Assembly: GCA_947625455.1 (NCBI GenBank)
Contig: CANQOJ010000156.1
Coordinates: 1 to 5,400, forward strand
Reading direction: 5' to 3'
DNA from: an uncultured Clostridia bacterium
Lineage (GTDB): Bacteria; Bacillota; Clostridia; Oscillospirales; Ruminococcaceae
Length of the DNA: 5,400 bases
Shown: in pieces, positions 5,210 to 5,400 of the stretch
Numbering within the stretch: the first letter of the stretch is position 1
Layout: every line of letters begins with the position of its first letter
Position numbers and translations under genes: made by a program
The notes under the pieces: generated by a model
The model's input: only the letters and a program-made list of their open reading frames with translations
Databases searched by the model: none
Told to the model about the DNA's origin: nothing

Positions 5210-5400
5210 TCAGCCTTTCGTCATAGGCGGCGTAACCGCTTTTACAACGTCCTCCAAAACCTGCTTTACGGATACCCTCTTAAGCATAGCCTCCTGCTTT
5301 AAAACCATTCTGTGTTCAAAAACGGGAACAACAAGCTTTGCTATATCGTCGGGAATTACATAATCCCTCCCGCACAGATACGCAAACGCCCTGCTTGCCT
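5210..5400 (-). CDS. MoxR-family AAA+ ATPase, C-terminal end (cut by window edge)
   Basis: The last 62 codons of a leftward gene ending in TGA at 5210-5212. The visible sequence starts ASRAFAYLCGRDYVIPDDIA and continues through KLVVPVFEHRMVL. This is the sensor-2/lid region of MoxR ATPases, whose usual form is 'ASRAxAxLxGRDYVxPxDIxxLxxxVLxHRxxL'. The arginine after 'AS' belongs to the sensor-2 motif. MoxR proteins are chaperone-like ATPases that act on membrane-associated or von Willebrand A-type partners. The immediate downstream DUF58 gene fits this. The Walker A and B motifs lie outside the window. Confidence 0.92.
   Translation of the reverse strand, partial: ASRAFAYLCGRDYVIPDDIAKLVVPVFEHRMVLKQEAMLKRVSVKQVLEDVVKAVTPPMTKG

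Overview
This 5.4 kb window looks like chromosomal DNA from a mid-GC member of the Clostridia, most plausibly an Oscillospiraceae/Ruminococcaceae-type gut anaerobe. The signs are strong purine-rich Shine-Dalgarno sites, consensus sigma-A promoters, A/T-rich intergenic DNA, a PyrE of clostridial type, an RNase Y-like N-terminus and a MoxR/DUF58 pair. The taxonomic placement is an inference from style and gene content. No mobile element, CRISPR array, tRNA or rRNA was seen.

Left part (1-803). A gene whose first 45 codons are visible runs leftward off the edge and looks like RNase Y. It is separated from pyrE by about 670 bases without a convincing ordinary gene. That gap holds a pair of divergent promoters about 65 bp apart. 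The leftward one (TTGACA-17-TACAAT) has a perfect 9-bp inverted repeat placed over its -35 and -10 boxes and would give a leader of about 450 nt before the RNase Y start. The rightward one (TTGAAA-17-TATAAT with an extended -10) sits behind an A/T-tract palindrome and drives pyrE. A 25-codon reading frame fills the pyrE leader, and its stop codon overlaps the pyrE start (ATGA).

Middle (804-2750). pyrE (orotate phosphoribosyltransferase) is followed after a short gap by a 405-residue protein built from two diverged copies of a roughly 97-residue module. By eye the module resembles the C-terminal part of the flagellar cap protein FliD, but no FliD N-terminal region or flagellar neighbour is present. 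A perfect 12-bp stem terminator ends this rightward unit and can also serve the convergent gene.

Right part (2763-5400). All genes here point leftward. In transcription order they are: the 3' end of a MoxR-family AAA+ ATPase; a DUF58 membrane-anchored protein that starts 2 bases after the moxR stop; a GC-rich hairpin; a 72-residue helical protein of unknown function; a 115-base spacer carrying a nested inverted repeat and a 13-bp direct repeat; and a 279-residue beta-propeller (WD40-like) protein. MoxR and DUF58 are a recurrent partnership. Whether the two smaller downstream genes belong functionally to that module cannot be told from the sequence.
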